A DNA stretch of 64,000 bases from NCBI RefSeq assembly GCF_900116065.1, contig NZ_FOZV01000004.1, positions 248,001 through 312,000 on the forward strand, in the 5' to 3' direction. Of this stretch, positions 10,608-20,066 are shown in pieces; position 1 is the first letter of the stretch, and each line of letters opens with the position of its first letter. Below the pieces are notes generated by a model. That model was not told where the DNA came from, did not search any database, and was given only the letters and a program-made list of their open reading frames with translations. Position numbers and translations under genes: made by a program. This DNA is from Brevundimonas viscosa. GTDB taxonomy: Bacteria > Pseudomonadota > Alphaproteobacteria > Caulobacterales > Caulobacteraceae.

Positions 10608-11422
10608 TGGCGGTCAAGGTCCGCGAGATCGGATTGCGGGCGGCCTCGGCCGTGGTGCTGGCGCCCGCGGCGGTGCTGGCCATCTGGGCCGGCGGCTTCT
10701 GGTTCCTTGGCATCATGCTGGCGGCCTGCCTGCTGCTGTCGATCGAATGGGCGATGATGAGCGCGCCGCGCGCCTGGCGGCTGATGACCGGGGCCGTGGC
10801 GTTCGGCCTGTTCGCCGCGGTCATCTCGGCCCACGTCGAGCAGCTGTCGCTGGCCCTGGTGATGCTGGTGTTCTGCGCCGTGGCGGCGGGTGTCTTCGCC
10901 CGCAGCCGGGGGCAGGAGGCGCTGGATGCGGCCTATGGGGTGCTCTACCTCGGCTGGCCGGCGGTGCTGCTGATCTGGCTGCGCGACGGCTCCACCGCCG
11001 TGGGGCTGGCGTGGACGGTCTTCGCCTTCGCCGTGGCCTGGGCCTCGGACATCATGGCCTACCTCGCCGGCTCGACCTTCGGCGGGCCCAAGCTGTGGCC
11101 GCGCTTCTCGCCCAACAAGACCTGGTCGGGCTTCATCGGAGGCCTGGCGGCCGGGTGCGCGGCGGGGGCCCTGCTGGCCGCCTTCCTCGACATGGGCATC
11201 GGCCCGCTGTGGGGCGCGGCGCTGGGGCTGGCCGCAGCGATCGCCACCATGGCCGGCGACCTCTGGGAGTCGGCGCTGAAGCGACGCTACGGAGTGAAGG
11301 ACGCAGGCAATCTGATTCCGGGGCACGGAGGGCTGCTGGACCGCGTCGACGGCCTGATGTTCGCGGCCGTCGTGGTGGCCTGCGGGCGGCTGATCGCCAT
11401 CCTGCTGGAGCGGAGCGCGTGA
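10607..11422 (+). CDS. cdsA: Phosphatidate cytidylyltransferase
   Basis: Makes CDP-diacylglycerol from phosphatidate and CTP, the branch point for membrane phospholipids. It is a polytopic inner-membrane protein of 271 residues. The C-terminal CTP transferase signature is visible as [20 protein letters not shown], with an upstream conserved block ([25 protein letters not shown]). It overlaps uppS by one base at its start and dxr by four bases at its end. Confidence 0.95.
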   Translation: MAVKVREIGLRAASAVVLAPAAVLAIWAGGFWFLGIMLAACLLLSIEWAMMSAPRAWRLMTGAVAFGLFAAVISAHVEQLSLALVMLVFCAVAAGVFARSRGQEALDAAYGVLYLGWPAVLLIWLRDGSTAVGLAWTVFAFAVAWASDIMAYLAGSTFGGPKLWPRFSPNKTWSGFIGGLAAGCAAGALLAAFLDMGIGPLWGAALGLAAAIATMAGDLWESALKRRYGVKDAGNLIPGHGGLLDRVDGLMFAAVVVACGRLIAILLERSA

Positions 11423-12615
11423 TCCGCCGTCGCGTCACGGTGCTGGGCGCCACCGGCTCGGTCGGCTGCTCGACCCTCGACCTGATGGCCCAGGCCGAGG
11501 CCGGCGGCTCGGGAGCCTTCGAGGTCGAGGCCCTGACCGGCGGAGCCAACATCGCCCGTCTGGCGGAACAGGCGCGGCGCTGGAAGCCGAAGCTGGCGGT
11601 CACCGCCGACCCCGCTCGCCTCGGCGAACTGCGCGAGGCGCTGGCGGGCACGGGCGTAGAGGCGGCGGCGGGCGACGAAGCCATCACCGAGGCGGCGGCC
11701 CGGCCGGTCGACTGGGTCATGGCCGCCATCGTCGGCGCCGCCGGGCTGCGCTCGGCCTGGGCGGCGGCGGGCACCGGCGCGACGCTGGCGCTGGCCAACA
11801 AGGAGAGCCTTGTCTGCTGCGGACCTGGCCTGATCGGGCGGGTGCGCCGCTCCGGCGGACGGCTGATTCCGGTCGACTCCGAGCATTCGGCCATCTTCCA
11901 GGTGTTTCCGCATACGGCCCCGGAGCAGGTGGCGAAGCTGACCCTGACCGCCTCGGGCGGACCGTTCCGGACCACGCCGGCCGGGGCCATGGCCGACATC
12001 ACCCCCGAGCAGGCGGTCGCGCATCCCAACTGGAGCATGGGCGCGAAGATCTCGGTGGACAGCGCCACCATGGCCAACAAGGGCCTGGAGATGATCGAGG
12101 CGGCCTATCTGTTCGATACGCCGTCGGAGCGGATCGACGTGGTGGTGCACCCGGAATCGATCATCCACAGCCTGGTCGAGTACATCGACGGCTCGACGCT
12201 GGCCCAGATGGGGCCGCCGGACATGAAGACGCCGATCGCCTGCGCCCTCGCCTGGCCGGACCGGATCGCCTGGCGCGCGCCACGGCTGGACCTCGCGGCT
12301 CTTGGCAAGTTGACTTTCGAGGCCCCGGACACGCGTCGTTTTCCGTTGCTGGGGCTGGCCCGCGACGCTCTGGAGGCGGGGGGGGCGGCGCCCATCGTGT
12401 TCAACGCGGCCAACGAGGTTGCGGCGGTGGCCTTCCTTGACCGTCGCTTGGGCTTTCTCAATATTGCCGCAGTCGTCGCCGACACCTTGTCGCGCATGAC
12501 GGCCTCGGGGGTGGATTCCGGTTCCGAAAGCGTCTGCGACGCGGCCCTGGCCGTGGACGCGGAGGCGCGACGGACGGCGGAATCGATCGTCCGAGGTTTC
12601 GCGGCGGCGGCCTGA
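11419..12615 (+). CDS. dxr: 1-deoxy-D-xylulose-5-phosphate reductoisomerase
   Basis: Converts DXP to methylerythritol 4-phosphate, the committed step of non-mevalonate isoprenoid synthesis. The 398-residue sequence has the NADPH-binding loop [10 protein letters not shown], the ANKESLVC segment, the metal/substrate motif [11 protein letters not shown] and the catalytic flexible-loop region [18 protein letters not shown] long upstream reading frame is only cdsA read out of frame. GTG 11419 overlaps the cdsA stop (GTGA) and begins [12 protein letters not shown]. It supplies precursor for the neighbouring uppS. Confidence 0.96.
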   Translation: MIRRRVTVLGATGSVGCSTLDLMAQAEAGGSGAFEVEALTGGANIARLAEQARRWKPKLAVTADPARLGELREALAGTGVEAAAGDEAITEAAARPVDWVMAAIVGAAGLRSAWAAAGTGATLALANKESLVCCGPGLIGRVRRSGGRLIPVDSEHSAIFQVFPHTAPEQVAKLTLTASGGPFRTTPAGAMADITPEQAVAHPNWSMGAKISVDSATMANKGLEMIEAAYLFDTPSERIDVVVHPESIIHSLVEYIDGSTLAQMGPPDMKTPIACALAWPDRIAWRAPRLDLAALGKLTFEAPDTRRFPLLGLARDALEAGGAAPIVFNAANEVAAVAFLDRRLGFLNIAAVVADTLSRMTASGVDSGSESVCDAALAVDAEARRTAESIVRGFAAAA

Positions 12616-12638
12616 ACGGCGGAGGGACCCATACCGGC

Positions 12639-13853
12639 ATGACGGGCTTTCTCGGCCAGGCTCTGCTCTACATCGTGCCCTTCCTGCTGGTGCTGACGTT
12701 CATCGTCACCATCCACGAACTGGGCCATTTCCTCGTCGCCCGCGCCTTCGGCGTGAAGATCGACCGCTTCTCCATCGGTTTCGGCAAGGCGCTGCTGAGC
12801 CGCGTCGACAGGCGCGGGGTCGAGTGGCGGCTCGCCTGGATTCCGCTGGGCGGCTACGTCAAGTTCGCGGGCGATCTAGACGCCTCCAGCGTGCCCGACC
12901 GGGCAGGGCTGGACGAGCTGAAGAGCCGCATCGTCGCCGAACGCGGGCCCGGGGCCGAACGGGACTATTTCCATTTCAAGCCCGTGTGGCAGCGCGCCCT
13001 GATCGTCTTCGCCGGACCGGCCGCCAACTTCCTGCTCGCGGTGGCGCTGCTGACCGTGCTGTTCAGCGTCGTGGGCGAACAGATCGTCGCGCCCCGGGTC
13101 GCGCAGGTGGTCCCCGGATCCCCGGCGGCGGAGGCGGGCTTCCAGCCGCGCGACCTGATCACCGCCGTCAACGGCCGGGCGGTCCGCGGCGGGGACGAGG
13201 TGACCCGCATGGTCATTCTCAGCGCCGGCGATCCCCTGACCTTCACCGTCGACCGGGACGGCCGCACGGTCCGCCTGGTGGCTACGCCGGAGCGGCGAAT
13301 GGAGGACGACGCCATCGCCGGTCGCGTCCGTGTGGCCCGCATCGGCCTGAACATGTATCCGCTGCCCCAGGACTACAGCTTCCGTCGCCTGAATCCGTTC
13401 GAGGCGGCCGGCAAGGGGATCGACACCATCGGCGCGGTCATCGGCTCGACCTTCCGCTACCTCGGCCGGATTTTCGTCGGCAAGGAATCGGGCGACCTGC
13501 TGAACGGGCCCCTCGGGATCGCCAAGGCGGCGGGCGGCGTGACCCAGCAGGCGGTGTCGGTCGAGGCTTCGGCGCCGCTGGTGGCGGCCTATCTCGCCCT
13601 GACCCTGGTCCAGTTCGCCGCCATAGTTTCGGTCGGAATGGGGATTGTTAATCTGCTTCCGATTCCGGTTCTCGATGGGGGACACCTGATGTTCTACGGC
13701 TATGAGGCTGTGGCGCGCCGGCCAGTGCCCGCCCGCGTCCAGGAACTGGGATACCGCGTCGGTCTTGCTTTGCTGGCGGGATTGATGTTGTTCGCAACCT
13801 GGAACGACCTGCAGAAGCTCAGCTTGTTCAAATTCCTCGGCGGGCTCGCCTGA
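12639..13853 (+). CDS. rseP: Site-2 intramembrane zinc metalloprotease RseP/MmpA
   Basis: An inner-membrane protease that cleaves transmembrane substrates after a first cut by another protease. In Caulobacter the homologue MmpA clears PodJ. The 404 residues show the zinc site HELGH near residue 27, a periplasmic PDZ domain (about residues 140-220, around GSPAAEAGFQPRD) and the second metal/LDG motif NLLPIPVLDGGHL. The stop overlaps the bamA start by one base, a conserved arrangement that ties this protease to outer-membrane assembly. Confidence 0.96.
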   Translation: MTGFLGQALLYIVPFLLVLTFIVTIHELGHFLVARAFGVKIDRFSIGFGKALLSRVDRRGVEWRLAWIPLGGYVKFAGDLDASSVPDRAGLDELKSRIVAERGPGAERDYFHFKPVWQRALIVFAGPAANFLLAVALLTVLFSVVGEQIVAPRVAQVVPGSPAAEAGFQPRDLITAVNGRAVRGGDEVTRMVILSAGDPLTFTVDRDGRTVRLVATPERRMEDDAIAGRVRVARIGLNMYPLPQDYSFRRLNPFEAAGKGIDTIGAVIGSTFRYLGRIFVGKESGDLLNGPLGIAKAAGGVTQQAVSVEASAPLVAAYLALTLVQFAAIVSVGMGIVNLLPIPVLDGGHLMFYGYEAVARRPVPARVQELGYRVGLALLAGLMLFATWNDLQKLSLFKFLGGLA

Positions 13854-16318
13854 TGAGCCGACGCCAGCCCCCGATGGTTTCCCGCATGATCCGAAAAGAC
13901 GCGTCCGCCCTTCGTTTCGCCCGCGCGGCGAGCCCCAGCCTGCTGGCGCTGATCGTCGCCGCCGGTCTCGCGGGGCCCGCCCTCGCCCAGACCCCGCCCG
14001 AGGCCCCGCCGGCCCCCGCGATCCAGGTGCAGCCCGAGCCCGCCCAGGCCGCGCCGGCTCCAGCGCAGTCGGAGCGGGTGCTGGTGAATCGCATCCTGGT
14101 GCGCGGCAACCAGCGCATCGACCAGACTACGGTCCTGTCCTACCTGCCGATCCAGCCGGGCGACACCGTCGACCCGGCCGTTCTCGACGTGGCCGTCCGC
14201 ACCCTGACCCGCACGCAGCTGTTCGCCGACGTCCAGCTGGGCGTGCAGCCGAACGGCGACCTGGTCGTCGAGATCGTCGAGAACCCGATCATCAACCAGG
14301 TGGTGTTCGAGGGGAACGGCGCCATCAGCGACGACAAGCTGACCGAGGAAGTGACCCTCCGCCCGCGCGGCATCTACACCCGGGCGCGCGTCCAGGAGGA
14401 CGTCGGCAAGATCGTCGAGCTGTACCGGCTGTCCGGGCGCATTTCGGCGACGGTGACGCCGAAGATCGTGCAGCTGGACCAGAACCGCGTCGACGTCATC
14501 TTCGAGATCGACGAGGGTCCGGAGACGGGCGTCCGCGCCATTACCTTCCTCGGCAACCAAGCCTTCTCCGACAACGACCTGCGCGAGGTTATGGTCACCA
14601 AGCAGTCGCAGTGGTGGAGGCTGTTCACCAGCAACGACAACTACGACCCGAACCGGCTGGACTACGACCGGGAGCAACTGCGGAAGTTCTACACCAACCG
14701 CGGCTATTACGACTTCCGCGTGGTCTCGGCGATCAGCGAGCTGGCTCCGGACGACAGCGCCTTCGCCATCACCCTCACCCTTGACGAGGGCGACCGCTAC
14801 AACTTCGGCAACGTCGACGTCGTCACCGAGAACGACCGGCTGAACCCGGACTTCCTGCGCCTGCTGCTGCCGATCCGGGAGGGCGACCTCTACGAAAGCG
14901 ACAAGATCGAACAGGCGGTCGACGCCCTGACCTTCGCCGCCGGCTCGGCCGGCTACGCCTTCGTCGAGATCGATCCCGAGTATCGCGCCAATCCGGAGAC
15001 AGACACCGTCGACGTGACCTTCCGGGTGCGCGAGGGCCAGCGGGTCTACGTCGACCGGATCAATGTGGTCGGCAACACCCGGACGCTGGACAATGTCATC
15101 CGTCGCGAGATGATGCTGAGCGAAGGCGACGCCTTCAACCGCACCCTGCTGGAGCGGTCGCGCAACAATCTGCGCGCGCTCGGCTTCTTCAAGGACGTGA
15201 CGGTCGAGGAAGCCCGCGGCTCGGCCCCGGACCGTTCGGTCGTCAATGTGCGGGTCGAGGAGCAGCCGACCGGCGAACTGTCGGTGGGCGCCGGCTTCAG
15301 CTCGGTCGACTCCTTCGTCGTCAACCTCGGGATCACCGAACGGAACTTCCGCGGGCGGGGCCAGAACGTCGTCGCCCGCCTCGAGTGGGGCTCGCTGCGC
15401 CAGCAGATCGATTTCCGCTTCACCGAGCCGAAATTCCTCGGTCGCGACCTGCGGGCGGGCTTCGATCTGTTCCACTCGCGCTACGATCTCAGCGAGTACT
15501 CGTCCTACGACTACCGGTCGACCGGCGGCATGGTGAGGCTGTCCTATCCGCTGAACGGCTACACCCTGTTCAGCACCCGCTACTCGCTCAAGAGCGATGA
15601 GATCATCGTTCCCTCCAACTACTGCGGCACGAGCGGCTTCGGTTCGACCGCGCTGTGCGACCAGGTCGGCTCGTTCCTGAATTCGTCGGCCGGCTACACC
15701 CTTTACGTCGACCGGCGGAACGATCCGATCCGCCCGACGCGCGGCTGGACGGGTTCGCTGCGCCAGGATTTCGCCGGCATCGGGGGAGACGTGAACTACG
15801 TCCGCACCGAGGCCGACGTCTCCGCCTACTGGGGCATCTCCCCCGAGTGGATCGTCAGCGCCAGCGCCTCGACGGGCTATGTGACGGGCTGGGGCGGGGA
15901 CCCGATCCGGATCAACGACCGCTTCTTCAAGGGCGGCAACAGCTTCCGCGGGTTCGAGACCGCCGGGATGGGGCCACGCGATCTGAGAACGACCGACGCC
16001 CTCGGCGGCAACTTCTACGCCATCGGCACCCTCGAGCTGACCGTCCCCAACGGCCTTCCCGAGGAGTACGGCATCCGCACCTCGCTGTTTGCCGACGTCG
16101 GCACCCTCGGGCTGCTCGACGACCGTTACACCGTCAACGCCCAGGGCCTGCCGGACTCCAACATCGTCGACGAGCTGTCGTTGCGCGCCTCCGCCGGCGT
16201 CAGCATCCACTGGCGCTCCCCGATGGGACCGATCCGCTTCGACCTCAGCCATGTTCTCGGCCAGGAAGAGTACGACAAGACCGAGACCTTCCGCTTCTCG
16301 ACCTCCACCCAGTTCTAG
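13853..16318 (+). CDS. bamA: Outer membrane protein assembly factor BamA
   Basis: The central beta-barrel insertase of the BAM complex. The 821 residues run as follows: signal sequence ending near GPALAQ, a Pro/Ala-rich linker of about 30 residues, five POTRA repeats (about residues 80-430) and a C-terminal 16-strand barrel. The L6 loop motif appears as SFRGFETAG, and the protein ends in an aromatic-rich strand (FRFSTSTQF) with terminal Phe, as expected for a BAM substrate. A cysteine pair (NYCGTS and ALCDQ) lies in one barrel loop and could form a disulfide. The first Met at 13853 overlaps rseP; an internal Met 34 nt or so later is an alternative start. Confidence 0.97.
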   Translation: MSRRQPPMVSRMIRKDASALRFARAASPSLLALIVAAGLAGPALAQTPPEAPPAPAIQVQPEPAQAAPAPAQSERVLVNRILVRGNQRIDQTTVLSYLPIQPGDTVDPAVLDVAVRTLTRTQLFADVQLGVQPNGDLVVEIVENPIINQVVFEGNGAISDDKLTEEVTLRPRGIYTRARVQEDVGKIVELYRLSGRISATVTPKIVQLDQNRVDVIFEIDEGPETGVRAITFLGNQAFSDNDLREVMVTKQSQWWRLFTSNDNYDPNRLDYDREQLRKFYTNRGYYDFRVVSAISELAPDDSAFAITLTLDEGDRYNFGNVDVVTENDRLNPDFLRLLLPIREGDLYESDKIEQAVDALTFAAGSAGYAFVEIDPEYRANPETDTVDVTFRVREGQRVYVDRINVVGNTRTLDNVIRREMMLSEGDAFNRTLLERSRNNLRALGFFKDVTVEEARGSAPDRSVVNVRVEEQPTGELSVGAGFSSVDSFVVNLGITERNFRGRGQNVVARLEWGSLRQQIDFRFTEPKFLGRDLRAGFDLFHSRYDLSEYSSYDYRSTGGMVRLSYPLNGYTLFSTRYSLKSDEIIVPSNYCGTSGFGSTALCDQVGSFLNSSAGYTLYVDRRNDPIRPTRGWTGSLRQDFAGIGGDVNYVRTEADVSAYWGISPEWIVSASASTGYVTGWGGDPIRINDRFFKGGNSFRGFETAGMGPRDLRTTDALGGNFYAIGTLELTVPNGLPEEYGIRTSLFADVGTLGLLDDRYTVNAQGLPDSNIVDELSLRASAGVSIHWRSPMGPIRFDLSHVLGQEEYDKTETFRFSTSTQF

Positions 16319-16358
16319 GAATGCGGGTCGCACGACCCGTCGCACAGGCAGTCCACCC

Positions 16359-16955
16359 ATGAAAATCCTCGCCACCAGCGCGCTCGCCATCGCCGCCGTT
16401 CTTTTCGCCGGCTCCGCCCAGGCGCAGGCCCAGCAGCCCGCCGCGGTCCAGCACGGCGCGCCGATCGCCGGCGTTTGCGCCCTGAACCTGCAAGGGGTGT
16501 TCGCCCGCTCCACCGCCGGCCAGGGGCTCAACACGCGACTGCAGGAACTCCAGCAGGAAATCGCCGGCGAACTGGCGCCGTACCAGCAGACGATCGAGGC
16601 CGAGGACCAGGCGCTGTCCGGCGCCGGCGCCAGCCTGTCGGACACCGAGCGCCAGCAGCGCGGCCAGGCTCTCCAGCAGCGCTTCGCCGAGTTCCAGCAA
16701 CTGCGCCAGACCCGCCTGCAGGAGCTGGAGTATACGGAGTTCATGCAGCGCCGGGCGCTTGGCGCCGCGGTCGATCCGATCGTCGCCGCCGTCTACCAGG
16801 AGCGCGGCTGCAGCATCCTGCTGAACCGCGCCGAGGTGTTCTACCTGAACCCGCAGATGGAGATCAGCGAGCTGGTCCTGCAGCGTCTGAACCAGCAGCT
16901 GCCCAGCCTGCCGGCCTTCAACCGCATGCCCGTTCCGGTCCAGCAGCAGCAGTAG
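16359..16955 (+). CDS. skp: Skp/OmpH family periplasmic chaperone
   Basis: Holds unfolded outer-membrane proteins during transit across the periplasm. The 198-residue product has a clear signal peptide (LATSALAIAAVLFAGSAQAQ) and a glutamine- and glutamate-rich coiled-coil region (about residues 60-130), followed by a C-terminal segment that contains a cysteine (ERGCSILL) next to NRAEVFYLNP. A longer open frame upstream belongs to antisense or bamA overlap; ATG 16359 gives the signal peptide. Its location between bamA and lpxD is the classic one. Confidence 0.9.
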   Translation: MKILATSALAIAAVLFAGSAQAQAQQPAAVQHGAPIAGVCALNLQGVFARSTAGQGLNTRLQELQQEIAGELAPYQQTIEAEDQALSGAGASLSDTERQQRGQALQQRFAEFQQLRQTRLQELEYTEFMQRRALGAAVDPIVAAVYQERGCSILLNRAEVFYLNPQMEISELVLQRLNQQLPSLPAFNRMPVPVQQQQ

Positions 16956-16961
16956 TCCGCC

Positions 16962-17978
16962 ATGACTGATCCGCGCTTCTTCGAGAGCCTGCTGGCGCTG
17001 AGCGTCGCCGGGCTGGCGGAGCGGATCGGCGCTGAAGTTCTGCGGGGCGGCGAGCGGATGATCTCCGCCGTCGCCCCGCTTGCGTCCGCGGGTCCCGCAG
17101 ATGTCGCCTTCCTCGGCGACCGGCGGTTTCTCGACAGCCTCAGGGCGACCGCGGCCGGATGCGTCATCGCGCCCGCCGCAGCCGCCGACGTCGTCCCGGC
17201 AGGTGCGGCGCTGATCGTGTCCGGCGAGCCGCAAGCCGCGTGGGCCCGCGCCTCGCTGCTGCTTCATCGGCCGATGGACCTGTCGCCGATCCCTCTCGCC
17301 CGGGCCGCCGAAGACGAAACCGTCCGGGCCGATCCGGGCGTGGTCCTGGGTCAGGGGGCCCGCATCGGGCGGGGGACGCGGATCGGCGCCAATACTGTCA
17401 TCGGACCCGGGGTGCAGATTGGCCGCGATTGCCTGATCGGACCGAACGTCACCGTGAGCTTCGCCCTGGTCGGCGACCGCGTGAAGCTCTACGCTGGCGC
17501 GCGCATCGGCGAGGCCGGCTTCGGCGCCGCGGGCTCGCGCTCGGGTCCGGTCGACGTGCCCCAGCTGGGCCGGGTCATCCTGCAGGACGGGGTGACCGTC
17601 GGGGCGAACAGCTGCATCGATCGCGGCGCCTACGACGACACGGTGATCGGTGAGAACACCAAGATCGATAATCTGGTCATGATCGCCCACAACTGCGTCA
17701 TCGGCCGCAACTGCCTGATCGCGGCGCATACCGGGATTTCCGGGTCGGTGACCGTCGGCGACGGGGTGATTTTCGGCGGCAAGGCCGGGATCGGCGACCA
17801 CATCGCTATTGGGCAGGGCGCCCGGGTCGCGGGCGGCGCCGGCGTGCTGGCGGACATCCCGCCGGGCGAGACCTGGTCCGGCTATCCGGCCAAACCGATC
17901 CGTCAGTTCTTGCGCGAGACCGTCTGGGTGTCCAAACAGGCGTCCGGAAAGGCCCGCGCGGGAAAGACGGACGAATGA
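16962..17978 (+). CDS. lpxD: UDP-3-O-acylglucosamine N-acyltransferase
   Basis: Adds the N-linked hydroxyacyl chain in lipid A synthesis (third step). The 338 residues consist of an N-terminal uridine-binding domain and a left-handed parallel beta helix, visible as repeated hexapeptides (for example IGRGTRIGANTVIGPGVQIG), plus a C-terminal helical tail. The catalytic-type histidine region appears as MIAHNCVIGRN. It starts 6 nt after skp and overlaps fabZ by four bases. Confidence 0.96.
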   Translation: MTDPRFFESLLALSVAGLAERIGAEVLRGGERMISAVAPLASAGPADVAFLGDRRFLDSLRATAAGCVIAPAAAADVVPAGAALIVSGEPQAAWARASLLLHRPMDLSPIPLARAAEDETVRADPGVVLGQGARIGRGTRIGANTVIGPGVQIGRDCLIGPNVTVSFALVGDRVKLYAGARIGEAGFGAAGSRSGPVDVPQLGRVILQDGVTVGANSCIDRGAYDDTVIGENTKIDNLVMIAHNCVIGRNCLIAAHTGISGSVTVGDGVIFGGKAGIGDHIAIGQGARVAGGAGVLADIPPGETWSGYPAKPIRQFLRETVWVSKQASGKARAGKTDE

Positions 17979-18439
17979 GCGACGACGGAAAGATCGACTA
18001 TGCCGAGGTGATGCGGCGGCTGCCGCACCGCTATCCGTTCCTGCTGATCGACAAGGCCGAGGATTTCGTCGCCAACACCTCGATCGTCGGCATCAAGAAC
18101 GTCAGCCACAACGAGCCCTTCTTCCCGGGCCACTTCCCGATCGATCCGGTGATGCCGGGCGTGCTGATCGTCGAGGCCATGGCCCAGACGGGGGCGCTGC
18201 TGATGTCCAAGACCCTGGATGTCTCGGTCGAGGGCAAGGTGATCATGTTCATGTCCATCGACGGCGTGCGCTTCCGCAAGCCGGCGCGGCCGGGCGACCA
18301 GCTGCGCATGGAGGTGAAGGTGATCAAGGCCCGCGGCGACGCCTTCAAGTTCCGCGGCGAGACCTTCATCGACGGCAAGCTGGCGGCCGAGGCCGAATTT
18401 ATGGCCATGGTGGTGACCGTGGCGGAGCCGGCGGCGTGA
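17975..18439 (+). CDS. fabZ: 3-hydroxyacyl-[acyl-carrier-protein] dehydratase FabZ
   Basis: Dehydrates beta-hydroxyacyl-ACP in fatty acid elongation and competes with LpxA for hydroxyacyl-ACP. The 154-residue hot-dog-fold protein shows RLPHRYPFLLID near the start and the catalytic histidine and glutamate in HFPIDPVMPGVLIVEAMAQ. It overlaps lpxD (ATGA) and lpxA (GTGA), so its synthesis is coupled to the lipid A enzymes that share its substrate pool. Confidence 0.97.
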   Translation: MSDDGKIDYAEVMRRLPHRYPFLLIDKAEDFVANTSIVGIKNVSHNEPFFPGHFPIDPVMPGVLIVEAMAQTGALLMSKTLDVSVEGKVIMFMSIDGVRFRKPARPGDQLRMEVKVIKARGDAFKFRGETFIDGKLAAEAEFMAMVVTVAEPAA

Positions 18440-19224
18440 GCATCCACCCCACCGCCCTCGTCGACGCGAAGGCGGAGATCGCCGACGGCGTCGAGATCGG
18501 CCCCTGGTGCACCGTCGGACCGGGCGTGGTTCTGTCAGAAGGCGTGCGTCTGATCAGCCACGTGGTCGTGCAACAGGACACGACAGTCGGCGCACGGACG
18601 GTCATTCATCCCTTCAGCGTCATCGGCGGGGATCCGCAGCATGGCGGCTACAAGGGCGAGCCGGTGCGGCTGGAGATCGGCGCCGACAACGTCGTGCGCG
18701 AGCACTGCACCTTCAACCGGGGGACGCCCGGCGACCGCAAACTGACCACCATCGGCTCGAACGGCCTGTTCATGACAGGCGCCCACGTGGGCCACGACGC
18801 CATCGTCGGCGACCACGTGACCATGGCCAATCATGCCACCCTCGGCGGCCATTCGCGCGTCGGTAGCCGGGTCTTCCTCGGGGGGCTGTGCGCGGTGCAC
18901 CAGTTCGGCCGGGTCGGGCAGGGGGCGATCGTCGGCGGTCTGGCGGCGGTGACGCGCGACGTCATTCCCTACGGTTCGGTGTGGGGCAACCACGCCAGCC
19001 TGCACGGGCTCAACCTGATCGGGCTGAAGCGCAAGGGCTATGGCAAGGACGCCATCCGGCGCCTGCTGGCGGCCTATCGTGATCTGTTCGAGCGCGACGA
19101 CGCGCCCTTCGCAGAGCGGCTGGGCGCGGTCGAGGCCGCCTACGCCGACCTGCCGGAGATCATGGAGATCGTCGCCTTCGTCCGCGACGGCGGCCGCCGG
19201 CCGTTGTGCCTGCCGGAACAATGA
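18436..19224 (+). CDS. lpxA: Acyl-ACP--UDP-N-acetylglucosamine O-acyltransferase
   Basis: Catalyses the first step of lipid A synthesis, transfer of a hydroxyacyl chain to UDP-GlcNAc. The 262-residue protein has a hexapeptide left-handed beta helix and a helical C-terminus. The catalytic histidine lies in GAHVGHDAIVGDHV, and the conserved block GLCAVHQFGRVGQGA follows. GTG 18436 overlaps the fabZ stop and begins SIHPTALVD; the longer frame upstream is fabZ read out of frame. Confidence 0.96.
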   Translation: MSIHPTALVDAKAEIADGVEIGPWCTVGPGVVLSEGVRLISHVVVQQDTTVGARTVIHPFSVIGGDPQHGGYKGEPVRLEIGADNVVREHCTFNRGTPGDRKLTTIGSNGLFMTGAHVGHDAIVGDHVTMANHATLGGHSRVGSRVFLGGLCAVHQFGRVGQGAIVGGLAAVTRDVIPYGSVWGNHASLHGLNLIGLKRKGYGKDAIRRLLAAYRDLFERDDAPFAERLGAVEAAYADLPEIMEIVAFVRDGGRRPLCLPEQ

Positions 19225-20066
19225 GGGGCAAGCTGGCTCTGATCGCAGGGGGCGGGGCCCTGCCGCTGTCGGTGGCGGCCCGCTGCGAGGCGGAGGGACG
19301 GCCGGTGTTCGTGGTCCGTCTGGCCGGATTCGCCGACCCGCACCTGGCGCACTACCCCGGGATCGACGCCGGCATGGCCGAGATCGGCCGCATCCTGTCG
19401 GCGATGAAGAAGGCGGACTGCAAGGCGGTCTGCCTCGCGGGCCTCGTCAACCGTCCGGACTTCCGCACCCTGAAGCCGGACTTCAAGGGCGCGACGCTGT
19501 TGCCTGGGATCATCAAGGCCGCGACGCAGGGCGACGACGCCCTGCTGCGCAAGATCCTCTCTGTGTTCGAGGCGGAGGGCTTCACGGTAGAGGGCGCGGA
19601 CGACATCCTGGGCGGGGAGACGCTGCCCGCCGGCGCCCTGGGGGCGGTGCAGCCCACTGCAGAGCAGCTTTTCGACCTGAAAAAGGCGCTGCATGTAGCG
19701 GAAAAGTCGGGTGAACTGGACATCGGTCAGGGCGCCGTCGTCTGTGACGGCCTGGTGCTGGCCGTCGAGGCCCAGGAGGGCACCGACGCCATGCTGGTGC
19801 GCGTCGCCGGGCTGCCCGCCGACCTGCGAGGCTCGCCGGGCGACCGCAAGGGCGTCCTCGCCAAGGCGCCGAAGCCGATCCAGGATCTGAGGGTGGACAT
19901 GCCGGTGATCGGCGCCCGCACCGTGGAGCTGGCCGCCGCGGCCGGTCTCGCCGGAATCGGCGGCGTGGCGGGCCGGCTGATCGTGATCGACCGGCCGGCG
20001 ATCATCGAGGCCGCCGATCGCCTCGGACTCTACGTCTGGGGAGAGACCTCCGGAGAGACGGCGTGA
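19221..20066 (+). CDS. lpxI: UDP-2,3-diacylglucosamine pyrophosphatase LpxI
   Basis: Hydrolyses UDP-2,3-diacylglucosamine to lipid X plus UMP, the fourth lipid A step. LpxI is the alphaproteobacterial replacement for LpxH and was first characterised in Caulobacter. The 281-residue DUF1009-type protein starts KLALIAGGGALPLSVAARCE and has the conserved GAVVCDGLVLAVEAQEGTD and VDMPVIGARTVELAA blocks. ATG 19221 overlaps the lpxA stop (ATGA); a GTG at 19206 would extend it by five residues. It overlaps lpxB by four bases. Confidence 0.93.
   Translation: MRGKLALIAGGGALPLSVAARCEAEGRPVFVVRLAGFADPHLAHYPGIDAGMAEIGRILSAMKKADCKAVCLAGLVNRPDFRTLKPDFKGATLLPGIIKAATQGDDALLRKILSVFEAEGFTVEGADDILGGETLPAGALGAVQPTAEQLFDLKKALHVAEKSGELDIGQGAVVCDGLVLAVEAQEGTDAMLVRVAGLPADLRGSPGDRKGVLAKAPKPIQDLRVDMPVIGARTVELAAAAGLAGIGGVAGRLIVIDRPAIIEAADRLGLYVWGETSGETA

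Noticed and set aside
13700..16744. A 1014-codon minus-strand open frame opposite rseP, bamA and skp
   Set aside because: Composition is typical of antisense frames, and the opposite strand encodes clear BamA motifs.
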